Assembly (NCBI GenBank): GCA_017995595.1
Contig: JAGOIO010000004.1
Location: forward strand, 1-19,841
Origin: a bacterium
Lineage (GTDB): Bacteria > Cyanobacteriota > Vampirovibrionia > Gastranaerophilales > Gastranaerophilaceae
Length of the DNA stretch: 19,841 nt
Direction of reading: 5' to 3'
In this document: piece after piece, positions 14,264 through 19,841 of the stretch
How the letters are laid out: the number at the start of each line of letters is the position of its first letter
Position numbering within the stretch: the stretch's first letter is position 1
Program-made: the position numbers and the translations under genes
The notes under the pieces: generated by a model
Database searches by the model: none
Told to the model about the DNA's origin: nothing
Seen by the model: only the letters and a program-made list of their open reading frames with translations

Positions 14264-14683
14264 TTATGCTTTCACTTCTTCTTTTTCAACAACTTTTACT
14301 TTAATAGGAAGCTTTTGTGCTGCAAGCTCTAAAGCCTTTATTGCATCAGCTCTTTCAAAGTAATCCAATTCAAAAAGAATTCTGTTTGGTTTTACAACCG
14401 CTACCCAATATTCAACATTACCTTTTCCTGAACCCATACGAGTTTCAGCAGGTTTTGCTGTAATCGGTTTATCCGGGAATATTTTAATCCAAACATTACC
14501 GCCACGTTTAATTTGACGGGACATACATCTTCTTGCTGCCTCTATTTGACGGCTTGTTATCCAGCCGGGTTCTAGGGCTTTAAGACCGTATCTGCCTAGT
14601 TGAAGTTCAGTACCTCTTGTTTCAGTACCTTTCATTCTTCCCTTCATCATCTTACGATATTTTGTTTTTTTTGGCATTAACAT
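14264..14683 (-). CDS. rplP: Large subunit ribosomal protein L16
   Basis: Organises the A-site region of the 50S subunit. The 139 aa start MLMPKKTKYRKMMKGRMKG, a common bacterial form, and contain GYGLKALEPGWIT-like (GRYGLKALEPGWIT) and KPAETRMGSGKGNVEYWVAV. Two in-frame ATGs lie six bases apart; CAGGAG is 9 nt before the first and 15 nt before the second, so the first is chosen. The end is Lys/Glu-rich (KVKVVEKEEVKA). Confidence 0.96.
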   Translation of the reverse strand: MLMPKKTKYRKMMKGRMKGTETRGTELQLGRYGLKALEPGWITSRQIEAARRCMSRQIKRGGNVWIKIFPDKPITAKPAETRMGSGKGNVEYWVAVVKPNRILFELDYFERADAIKALELAAQKLPIKVKVVEKEEVKA

Positions 14684-14720
14684 AGTTTTTTGCTCCTGTT
14701 ATTTTGCAAAATAAATATTA

Positions 14721-15455
14721 CTATTTATTTTCTGTTGTTGTTTCTACTGCTTTATTACTGCGTCTTGAACGTCTTTTGTCATCATTTCCGCTCTTTTTCG
14801 CTTTGACATTTGCATCTGCTTTTTCGCCCGGCATCAAGTTACCCTTGAATATCCAAACTTTTACTCCGATTTTACCCATCATTGTATCTGCTTCTGCAAA
14901 TCCGTAATCTACATCAGCTCTCAATGTTTGAAGAGGAATTCTTCCTTCTTTTGCCCATTCAGAACGTGCGATTTCAGCTCCGCCCAATCTTCCTGATACC
15001 ATAACTTTGATACCTTGAGCTCCTGCTCTCATTGTTCTTTGCATTGATTGCTTCATTGCTCTTCTGAATGCTACACGCTTTTCTAATTGTAATGCGATTG
15101 ATTCTGAAACTAATTGAGCATCTGCATCAATTCTTGCAACTTCTACAACATTTATTATTACGGGCTTGTTTAAATATTTTGAAACTTCTTTTTTAAGTTC
15201 TTCAATACCTTGTCCACCACGTCCTACAACGATACCAGGTTTTGCGGTAACTATTGTTATTGTTGTATTTTGTGCCTTACGGTCTATCATTATTCTTGAT
15301 ATTCCTGCTGTGTATAATTTCTTCTTTACGAATTTTCTAATTCTTGCATCTTCTGCAACAAAGCCGGCATAATCTCTTACTTTTGCATACCATGTACTTA
15401 ACCAAGGTTGTATTATACCTACTCTAAATCCGGTTGGATGTGTCTTTTGTCCCAA
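14721..15455 (-). CDS. rpsC: Small subunit ribosomal protein S3
   Basis: Lines the mRNA entry channel and contributes to ribosomal helicase activity. The 244 aa contain a KH domain with the GxxG loop at 78-81 (VVGRGGQGIEEL) and the C-terminal domain GRLGGAEIARSEWAKEGRIPLQTLRA, written here as GRLGGAEIARSEW plus GRIPLQTLRADVDYG. A Lys/Arg/Ser-rich, probably disordered tail (about 215-244) follows. The start codon is TTG, read from the conserved MGQKTHPTGFRVGI; AGGAG lies upstream. A TTG start in a highly expressed ribosomal gene may keep S3 in balance with L22, which ends 11 nt upstream. Confidence 0.96.
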   Translation of the reverse strand: MGQKTHPTGFRVGIIQPWLSTWYAKVRDYAGFVAEDARIRKFVKKKLYTAGISRIMIDRKAQNTTITIVTAKPGIVVGRGGQGIEELKKEVSKYLNKPVIINVVEVARIDADAQLVSESIALQLEKRVAFRRAMKQSMQRTMRAGAQGIKVMVSGRLGGAEIARSEWAKEGRIPLQTLRADVDYGFAEADTMMGKIGVKVWIFKGNLMPGEKADANVKAKKSGNDDKRRSRRSNKAVETTTENK

Positions 15456-15466
15456 CGTCTTATCTC

Positions 15467-15805
15467 CTATTTTGTAGTATCACTTACTGTTATTGTTAGA
15501 TGAGAAGTACGTTTTAGTCTTCTGTATATACGACCTTGCGCTCTTGGCTTCCCTCTTTTATATGTTACACTTTCGTCTGCGAAAATCTCTGAAACTTTTA
15601 ATGATTCAGGATTTACTCCAAACTGTTCCTTAGCATTTGCAACAGCGGCTTTTAAATTCTTTTCAACCACTCTTGCTGCAAAATAAGGCATAAAACGTAA
15701 CTTATTTTGTGCTTCAACAACAGCTTTTCCTCTAACTTCATTGATTACTCTGCGAAGTTTTCTTGCTGTCATTTTTATGTCTGTTTGTTTTGCTTTAGCT
15801 TCCAT
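15467..15805 (-). CDS. rplV: Large subunit ribosomal protein L22
   Basis: Its beta-hairpin lines the nascent peptide tunnel near the macrolide site. The 112 aa are standard, with KMTARKLRRVINEVRGK near the N-terminus and RAQGRIYRRLKRTSHLTITV at the C-terminal hairpin end. AAGGAAG precedes the ATG. It begins 37 nt after rpsS. Confidence 0.95.
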   Translation of the reverse strand: MEAKAKQTDIKMTARKLRRVINEVRGKAVVEAQNKLRFMPYFAARVVEKNLKAAVANAKEQFGVNPESLKVSEIFADESVTYKRGKPRAQGRIYRRLKRTSHLTITVSDTTK

Positions 15806-15842
15806 TTTATTTCTTCCTTACAAATTAATGTAGTACTTGTAA

Positions 15843-16124
15843 CTATTTCTTAGCTACCTTATCTGCACCGCCTGAATGTCCTCTGAATAGTCTTGTTGGT
15901 GCAAATTCACCTAACTTATGACCAATCATTTGTTCTGTTACATAAACCGGTACGTGTGTCTTTCCGTTATGAACGGCTATTGTATGTCCCAACATATCAG
16001 GTATTATCATTGATGCTCTTGACCAAGTCTTTACTACCTTTTTTTCAGAAGCTTCATTCATCTTATTTATTTTTTTAAGTAGAGAATCTTCTACGTATGG
16101 GCCCTTTTTTAATGAACGTGCCAT
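15843..16124 (-). CDS. rpsS: Small subunit ribosomal protein S19
   Basis: A 30S head protein that bridges to the 50S with S13. The 93 aa are canonical: MARSLKKGPYVEDSLLKKI, then HNGKTHVPVYVTEQMIGHKL and the end FAPTRLFRGHSGG. AAAGGAGAT precedes the ATG at ideal distance. Confidence 0.97.
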   Translation of the reverse strand: MARSLKKGPYVEDSLLKKINKMNEASEKKVVKTWSRASMIIPDMLGHTIAVHNGKTHVPVYVTEQMIGHKLGEFAPTRLFRGHSGGADKVAKK

Positions 16125-16189
16125 TAATTATCTCCTTTATTGATTTTTATTACTTGTTTTGGAGTTTTTTACTCTAAACTGTTACCTGA

Positions 16190-17017
16190 CTATTTCTTTC
16201 TTCTTCTTACTATTAGCTTTTGAGAAGGTTTGTTTGCATTTCTTGTTCTATATCCAAGAGCTGGCTTGCCCCAAGGAGTTTTAGGGTGTCCTCCAGGTCC
16301 TGTTTTTCCTTCACCACCACCGTGTGGGTGATCACAAGGGTTCATTGTAACACCACGTACTGTCGGTCTTACACCCATGTAACGTTTTCTTCCGGCTTTT
16401 CCTAGTGATAAGTTCTTAAATTCTGAATTGCCCAATGCTCCTATTGTTGCTAAGCATTCTTTTCTTATCATTCTCATTTCTGATGATGGAAGTTTTATTG
16501 TTACAAAGTTTCCTTCTTTTGCCATCAACTGAGCTGCTGCTCCTGCTGTACGAACAAGAATTCCACCTCTTCCAGGTTCTAATTCAATGTTATGAATAAT
16601 TGAACCTAACGGAATCATATCCAACGGAAGTGCGTTTCCTGTTTGAACTGATGCATCTGGACCACTTACGATTACGTCCCCAACATTCAAACCTTCCGGT
16701 GTTAATATATATCTCTTTTCACCATCTGCATAAAATACTAATGAGATTCTTACATTTCTGTTTGGATCATATTCAATAGTTTTTACTGTTGCCGGTACTC
16801 CAAACTTTTCACGTTTAAAGTCAATTACACGGTATGCTTTTTTTACTCCGCCACCTTTATGACGACATGTAATTCTACCTGTATTATTTCTTCCGGCAGT
16901 CTTTTTTACTGGCTTTAAAAGAGATTTTTCAGGAGTTGATGTTGTTACTTCCTGATAATCACTTTTTGTCATCCCTCTTTGTCCCGGAGATGTAGGATTT
17001 ATCTTACGAATTGCCAT
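16190..17017 (-). CDS. rplB: Large subunit ribosomal protein L2
   Basis: Essential for subunit joining and for the peptidyl-transferase region. The 275 aa include GRITCRHKGGGVKKAYRVID and the C-terminal signature with H230 (equivalent to E. coli H229) in NPCDHPHGGGEGK. The residue before that Asp is Cys228, where Val is the common residue; it is unusual but should not affect the histidine. AGGAG lies about 10 nt before the ATG. rplW ends 5 nt upstream. Confidence 0.97.
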   Translation of the reverse strand: MAIRKINPTSPGQRGMTKSDYQEVTTSTPEKSLLKPVKKTAGRNNTGRITCRHKGGGVKKAYRVIDFKREKFGVPATVKTIEYDPNRNVRISLVFYADGEKRYILTPEGLNVGDVIVSGPDASVQTGNALPLDMIPLGSIIHNIELEPGRGGILVRTAGAAAQLMAKEGNFVTIKLPSSEMRMIRKECLATIGALGNSEFKNLSLGKAGRKRYMGVRPTVRGVTMNPCDHPHGGGEGKTGPGGHPKTPWGKPALGYRTRNANKPSQKLIVRRRKK

Positions 17018-17022
17018 TGTTT

Positions 17023-17331
17023 CTATGCTCCTGTTAATTCTTCGATTGGATCACCAACTGATGTGATAATCGCTTTCTTGCTTGACTGTGTTCTTCCGTA
17101 TTTATATCCTAATCTCTTATCATGAGATGGCATATAAATAGTATTTACTTTTTTAGCTTTTCTTCCGGGATAAGCTAATTCAAAAGCTTGTGCAATTTCT
17201 ACTTTTGTTGCATTCATATCAACTTCAAAAGTATATTTGCCACCTGCTACTCCGGCAACTGATTTTTCTGTAATCAAAGGAGCCTTAAGAGTATCATATA
17301 GCTTTTCTGTATTTGTTCTTTCTTTACTCAT
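17023..17331 (-). CDS. rplW: Large subunit ribosomal protein L23
   Basis: Docking site for trigger factor and SRP at the tunnel exit; 102 aa. Family motifs are LKAPLITEKSV, the helix IAQAFELAYPGRKAKKVNT, and the extended loop with RLGYKYGRTQSSKKAIIT. The ATG overlaps the rplD stop by one base (TAATG), and AAAGG inside rplD serves as ribosome binding site, so translation is coupled. Confidence 0.95.
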   Translation of the reverse strand: MSKERTNTEKLYDTLKAPLITEKSVAGVAGGKYTFEVDMNATKVEIAQAFELAYPGRKAKKVNTIYMPSHDKRLGYKYGRTQSSKKAIITSVGDPIEELTGA

Positions 17332-17963
17332 TATTTCAACCTTTCAGTTATATCGTTAACTGCAGCTTCTGTAATTACTACATAATCAGCTTCCAGTAAA
17401 TCCTTTACATTCAAATTTGATGGTAATAAAAGTTTTACACTTGGTAAGTTTCTTGCAGCTAATTCTAAATATTGGTTTTCTGCTGCTTTTGTATCTGCAA
17501 TGATTAAAACTTTACCTTCAACCTTTAATGAAGAAAGTGCTGCTGACATCAACTTTGTTTTTGGTTCTTTCAATTCTGAGAAATCTTTAACAATAACTAA
17601 TTGTTCATTTCTTGCTGATAAAGCTGACTTTAATGCTAACTTTCTTGCTTTTTGAGGAATTGAGAAGCTATAATCTCTTGGTTTTGGTCCAAAGATTACA
17701 CCACCACCTGCAAACAATGGAGATCTGATTGAACCAGCTCTGGCTCTACCTGTTCCCTTTTGCTTCCAAGGTTTTCTTCCGCCACCGGAAACCTCTGCTC
17801 TTGTCTTTGTGCAAGCAGAACCTTGGCGAGCGTTGTTTAATTGTCTTCTCAAAGCCAAATGCATTACGTGTAAATTAGGTTCTACACCAAAAACGCTATC
17901 GTTTAAAGCAATTTCGCCTAACTTCTTTCCGCTTGTGCTTAATATTGTAATTTCTTTTGACAT
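17331..17963 (-). CDS. rplD: Large subunit ribosomal protein L4
   Basis: A 210-aa protein with a globular domain and an extended loop that reaches the peptide tunnel. The loop signature is GGGRKPWKQKGTGRARAGS, followed by RSPLFAGGGVIFGPKPRDYS. In E. coli L4 also represses its own S10 operon through the leader RNA; whether that happens here is unknown, though the rpsJ leader is structured. AAGGA precedes the ATG. Confidence 0.96.
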   Translation of the reverse strand: MSKEITILSTSGKKLGEIALNDSVFGVEPNLHVMHLALRRQLNNARQGSACTKTRAEVSGGGRKPWKQKGTGRARAGSIRSPLFAGGGVIFGPKPRDYSFSIPQKARKLALKSALSARNEQLVIVKDFSELKEPKTKLMSAALSSLKVEGKVLIIADTKAAENQYLELAARNLPSVKLLLPSNLNVKDLLEADYVVITEAAVNDITERLK

Positions 17964-18010
17964 TTTTTTATCCTTATTTTTTATTTCTTGTTTTTATAAT
18001 AACTCTCAGT

Positions 18011-18646
18011 TTAGTTCCATTTTGTTCTTGATGGCTTGATTGTTACCAATCTACCTTCACAACCAGGAACTGAACCTCTAATTAAAACTAATGATTTTTC
18101 ACTGTCAACTTTAACTAATTTTAGCTTAGTTATTGTAACTCTTTCGTTACCCATATTTCCTGCCATGTGTTTTCCTTTGATTACACGACCTGGAGTTGTA
18201 CCTGCACCGATTGAGCCCGGTTCTCTATGGTTCTTTGAACCATGTCCCATTGGTCCTCTTCCAAAGTTCCATCTTTTTACTGTACCTTGGAATCCTTTAC
18301 CTATTGAATGTCCTGTTACATCAACTTTTTCTATGTTATCTAAAACTGAAAGTTCGATGTTTTGTCCTACTTGGTAATCTGCTGGATTTTCAACTCTGAA
18401 TTCTTGCAAATGTCTAAAATTATCAAGCTTATTCTTCTTGAAATGTCCTTGTTCTGCCTTTGACAAATGTTTTTCCTTTGCCGCAACTGTTCCGACTTGA
18501 ATTGCATTGTAGCCATCTGATTCTTTTGTCTTTACTTGTGTTACAACAATCGGATCAACTTTGATTACAGTAACAGGGATTGCAAGTCCTGATTCATCAA
18601 AGATTTGAGTCATTCCCAATTTCTTACCTATTACACCTAATGTCAT
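18011..18646 (-). CDS. rplC: Large subunit ribosomal protein L3
   Basis: One of the earliest 23S rRNA binders; its loop reaches the peptidyl-transferase centre. The 211 aa begin MTLGVIGKKLGMTQIFDE and contain the long central loop FGRGPMGHGSKNHREPGSIG then TTPGRVIKGKHMAGNMGNER. The Gln methylated by PrmB in E. coli L3 is Thr here, as in many other bacteria. The only ribosome-binding-like run is AAAGG about 12 nt before the ATG. An unusually long 209-nt structured gap separates it from rpsJ. Confidence 0.96.
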   Translation of the reverse strand: MTLGVIGKKLGMTQIFDESGLAIPVTVIKVDPIVVTQVKTKESDGYNAIQVGTVAAKEKHLSKAEQGHFKKNKLDNFRHLQEFRVENPADYQVGQNIELSVLDNIEKVDVTGHSIGKGFQGTVKRWNFGRGPMGHGSKNHREPGSIGAGTTPGRVIKGKHMAGNMGNERVTITKLKLVKVDSEKSLVLIRGSVPGCEGRLVTIKPSRTKWN

Positions 18647-18676
18647 ATTTACTTTTTACCTTTCTTGTGTTCGCTT

Positions 18677-18805
18677 ACATTCAATCTCTTGAATGTTCAC
18701 TCACAGTCAGCTCTCTATCCCAGAATAATTCCTTCTTGGATTTTTGCTTCTTTCTTGCGAGCGCTACGTTACCTTTTCTTTGCCTTGGAAGTTCATATTA
18801 CTTCC
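18677..18805 (-). promoter_or_regulatory. Structured leader between rpsJ and rplC with two hairpins
   Basis: The 209-nt gap (18647-18855) is the longest inside the cluster. In the transcript, GGAAGT/ACTTCC (18805-18800 with 18792-18787) closes a loop that contains the AUG of a 10-codon ORF. Further on, ACATTCAA/TTGAATGT (18696-18689 with 18684-18677) is a perfect 8-bp stem closed by GAGA, a GNRA-type tetraloop, about 30 nt before the rplC start. A TATAAT (18817-18822) could be a -10 box but has no well-spaced -35. Confidence 0.4.
18764..18796 (-). CDS. Possible 10-codon leader peptide upstream of rplC
   Basis: ATG at 18796 opens MNFQGKEKVT and ends at TAG (18764-18766). GAGG (18804-18807) stands 7 nt upstream, a better ribosome binding site than that of rplC itself. 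Both this site and the AUG lie in a small hairpin. The peptide has no run of a regulatory amino acid. It may be an upstream ORF that tunes rplC expression, or chance. Confidence 0.22.
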   Translation of the reverse strand: MNFQGKEKVT

Positions 18806-18855
18806 TCGTAGATCACATTATATTGCATAATGCTTATTCAATTTTCAACCGATTA

Positions 18856-19170
18856 TTAAAGTTTTACTTCAATATCAACACCGGCAGGTAAATCTAATCT
18901 ACTTAACTCTTCAGTAGTCTGTTGAGTCGGTTCATATATATCAATGATTCTCTTGTGCGTTCTGATTTCGAAATGTTCTCTTGATTTCTTATCAACGTGT
19001 GGTGAACGCAATACACAATATATACGTCTCTTTGTTGGCAAAGGAATTGGTCCGGCAACTTTAGCATCTGTTCTTTTTGCTGTTTCTACGATTTTGTCTG
19101 CTGACACATCAATTAATTTGTGATCGTATGCCTTTAAACAAACTCTGATTCTTTGTCTTGTGCTTGCCAT
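18856..19170 (-). CDS. rpsJ: Small subunit ribosomal protein S10 (NusE)
   Basis: A 30S head protein that also pairs with NusB and NusG in transcription antitermination. The 104 aa contain RIRVCLKAYDHKLID, the loop signature GPIPLPTKRRIYCVLRSPHV and the end LPAGVDIEVKL. AAGGAAG lies 6 nt before the ATG. It is the first gene of the cluster. No tuf or fus gene is upstream, unlike the str-S10 arrangement common elsewhere; instead there is an insulated leader with its own promoter and an unrelated gene. Confidence 0.97.
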   Translation of the reverse strand: MASTRQRIRVCLKAYDHKLIDVSADKIVETAKRTDAKVAGPIPLPTKRRIYCVLRSPHVDKKSREHFEIRTHKRIIDIYEPTQQTTEELSRLDLPAGVDIEVKL

Positions 19171-19179
19171 TGTTCTTCC

Positions 19180-19282
19180 TTTACTTTTGGTGCTTATGCA
19201 CCCTACATACCTCGAGCGAAAAATCGCCCATACCCGAGTCTATCCTTTTTCTTGCTAGTATAAATCTCTGAGATTTCCTCAG
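19180..19282 (-). promoter_or_regulatory. Structured 5' leader of the S10 ribosomal operon
   Basis: Three hairpins fit into the roughly 115-nt leader. In transcript order they are CTGAG/CTCAG (19282-19278 with 19272-19268), almost at the 5' end; a two-part hairpin CTCG...CGAG (19238-19211) enclosing GCGA-UUUU-UCGC (19227-19216); and GGTGC-ATAA-GCACC (19202-19189), just before the ribosome binding site. These could shape autoregulation or protect the 5' end. I do not recognise the E. coli S10 leader or any other named leader. Confidence 0.4.
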
Positions 19283-19291
19283 GTACAAACT

Positions 19292-19320
19292 ATCCTATCC
19301 CAAACAAATTCAATAGTCAA
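19292..19320 (-). promoter_or_regulatory. Promoter of the S10-spc ribosomal operon
   Basis: On the minus strand TTGACT (19315-19320), five of six consensus bases, is followed after 17 nt by TAGGAT (19292-19297), four of six. RNA would start near 19285. It lies between the terminator of the upstream gene and the structured leader, exactly where the operon promoter is expected. Confidence 0.6.
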
Positions 19321-19379
19321 CCATATTTTTTATATTTTGTGTACATTTTGTAATAATTATTTATACTTATTTTTTATTA

Positions 19380-19419
19380 AAAAATCTCGTGTATTTTTTT
19401 ATTTTTACACGAGATTTTT
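19380..19419 (-). terminator. Intrinsic terminator of the upstream partial gene
   Basis: A perfect 14-bp stem (19380-19393 with 19406-19419, core ATCTCGTGTA/TACACGAGAT) has a 12-nt AT-only loop. On the minus strand six U follow. It stands 35 nt after the stop of the partial gene and isolates it from the ribosomal promoter. The AT-rich bases 19321-19379 after it show nothing further. Confidence 0.85.
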
Positions 19420-19454
19420 ACATTTTTTAATATTTTTTCTGTTAATTTTATGTT

Positions 19455-19841
19455 CTATTTTGACATCAAGCTTAAATACTTACCACAATTTTTTTGTTCT
19501 CTTACTGAATATGGATTTGAAACAAAATTAAATTGAGGATTATACAAAACCTTTCTACCTAAAAATGATGGTTTAAATACAGTTTGTGCAAGATTTTCTT
19601 TGTTTTCTGGTTCTGAATATAAGATTAGATTTCGTTCAGAAACATTTATCTTTCCTCCATCTAATTTTTCGATAGAATAGCCATCTTCTGAAACTTTATA
19701 CAAATCTTTTGGATTTTTTGCATTCTTGAAAATTTTACCTGATGTAAGTCCTGCCTGAATACCTTTATCAAAACCAAAATCTGAAAGTTTGATTTTATCA
19801 ATTGATAGATTTTCAGGAATTGCTTCATTGTAGTAGCTTTC
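19455..19841 (-). CDS. C-terminal part of an unrecognised protein (runs off the window)
   Basis: The frame is open from the right edge to the TAG at 19455-19457, giving 128 visible residues; the true start lies beyond the window. An internal TTG at 19703 is not the start, because the coding pattern continues without a stop upstream of it (ESYYNEAIPENLSIDKIKLS...). The visible part is polar and mixed Lys/Glu/Asn-rich, with a probably beta-rich middle (SIEKLDGGKINVSERNLILY) and a C-terminus ending GKYLSLMSK. There is no membrane segment or metal motif. I do not recognise a family. A terminator follows. Confidence 0.65.
   Translation of the reverse strand, partial: ESYYNEAIPENLSIDKIKLSDFGFDKGIQAGLTSGKIFKNAKNPKDLYKVSEDGYSIEKLDGGKINVSERNLILYSEPENKENLAQTVFKPSFLGRKVLYNPQFNFVSNPYSVREQKNCGKYLSLMSK

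Noticed and set aside
18683..18797. Lys/Arg-rich frame in the rplC leader (contains GNVALARKKQKSKKE), which looks protein-like
   Set aside because: It has a stop just upstream, no ATG, GTG or TTG at a usable position near its start, and no ribosome binding site. The basic composition may come from purine-rich leader RNA.
19455..19703. 82-codon version of the right-edge gene starting at TTG 19703
   Set aside because: The same frame stays open to the window edge with a continuous coding pattern, so the TTG is an internal Leu codon.
1..19841. CRISPR arrays, tRNA genes, insertion sequences, phage or toxin-antitoxin modules
   Set aside because: I looked for spaced direct repeats, cloverleaf-like segments, transposase motifs and paired small toxin/antitoxin genes and saw none. 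The two small genes at 3771-4367 could be mistaken for a toxin-antitoxin pair, but the sizes, gap and motifs do not support it.

Overview
The window is low-GC DNA with a housekeeping gene set. I read it as a gut-type anaerobe, most likely near the non-photosynthetic Cyanobacteria (Gastranaerophilales / Melainabacteria) and less likely a Firmicute. The clues are a reverse rubrerythrin, an AMIN-domain Amidase_3 cell-wall enzyme with a signal peptide, a DUF721/DciA helicase-loader homologue, a zinc-type S14, and a glycogen-synthase-like protein with an 'ISFSG' motif after a disordered N-tail. The taxonomic call is inference; no marker was searched. I see no tRNA, rRNA, CRISPR array, insertion sequence or phage gene.

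Layout, left part (1-10.4 kb). A monocistronic reverse rubrerythrin (+), with a candidate Per box upstream, converges at a shared bidirectional terminator on a two-gene wall operon (-): secreted amidase then murI. A divergent promoter pair separates that operon from two small unknown genes (+), a 107-aa protein with a duplicated RWYD module and a 56-aa protein. These run tail-to-tail into a DciA-like gene (-). Divergent from it is a coupled pair: an NrnA-like DHH phosphoesterase overlapping a YihY/BrkB membrane protein. Then come a diguanylate cyclase-like gene with an altered signature motif, a strong terminator, and an 872-aa glycogen/starch-synthase-like protein with a C-terminal membrane segment.

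Right part (10.4-19.3 kb). The S10-spc ribosomal protein cluster lies on the minus strand in classical order: rpsJ-rplC-rplD-rplW-rplB-rpsS-rplV-rpsC-rplP-rpmC-rpsQ-rplN-rplX-rplE-rpsN-rpsH-rplF-rplR. It has a recognisable promoter and a hairpin-rich leader before rpsJ, and several unusually long, structured gaps inside the cluster, notably the 209 nt before rplC. It stops after rplR at a bidirectional terminator, so rpsE-rpmD-rplO-secY must be elsewhere. The last 387 bases hold the C-terminus of an unrecognised minus-strand gene, insulated from the ribosomal promoter by a terminator.

I find no convincing new multi-gene system. The best leads are the atypical membrane-anchored GT5 protein with its promoter palindrome, the duplicated RWYD protein with its small neighbour, the altered GGDEF protein, the truncated spc cluster, and repeated or switch-like RNA elements between ribosomal protein genes.
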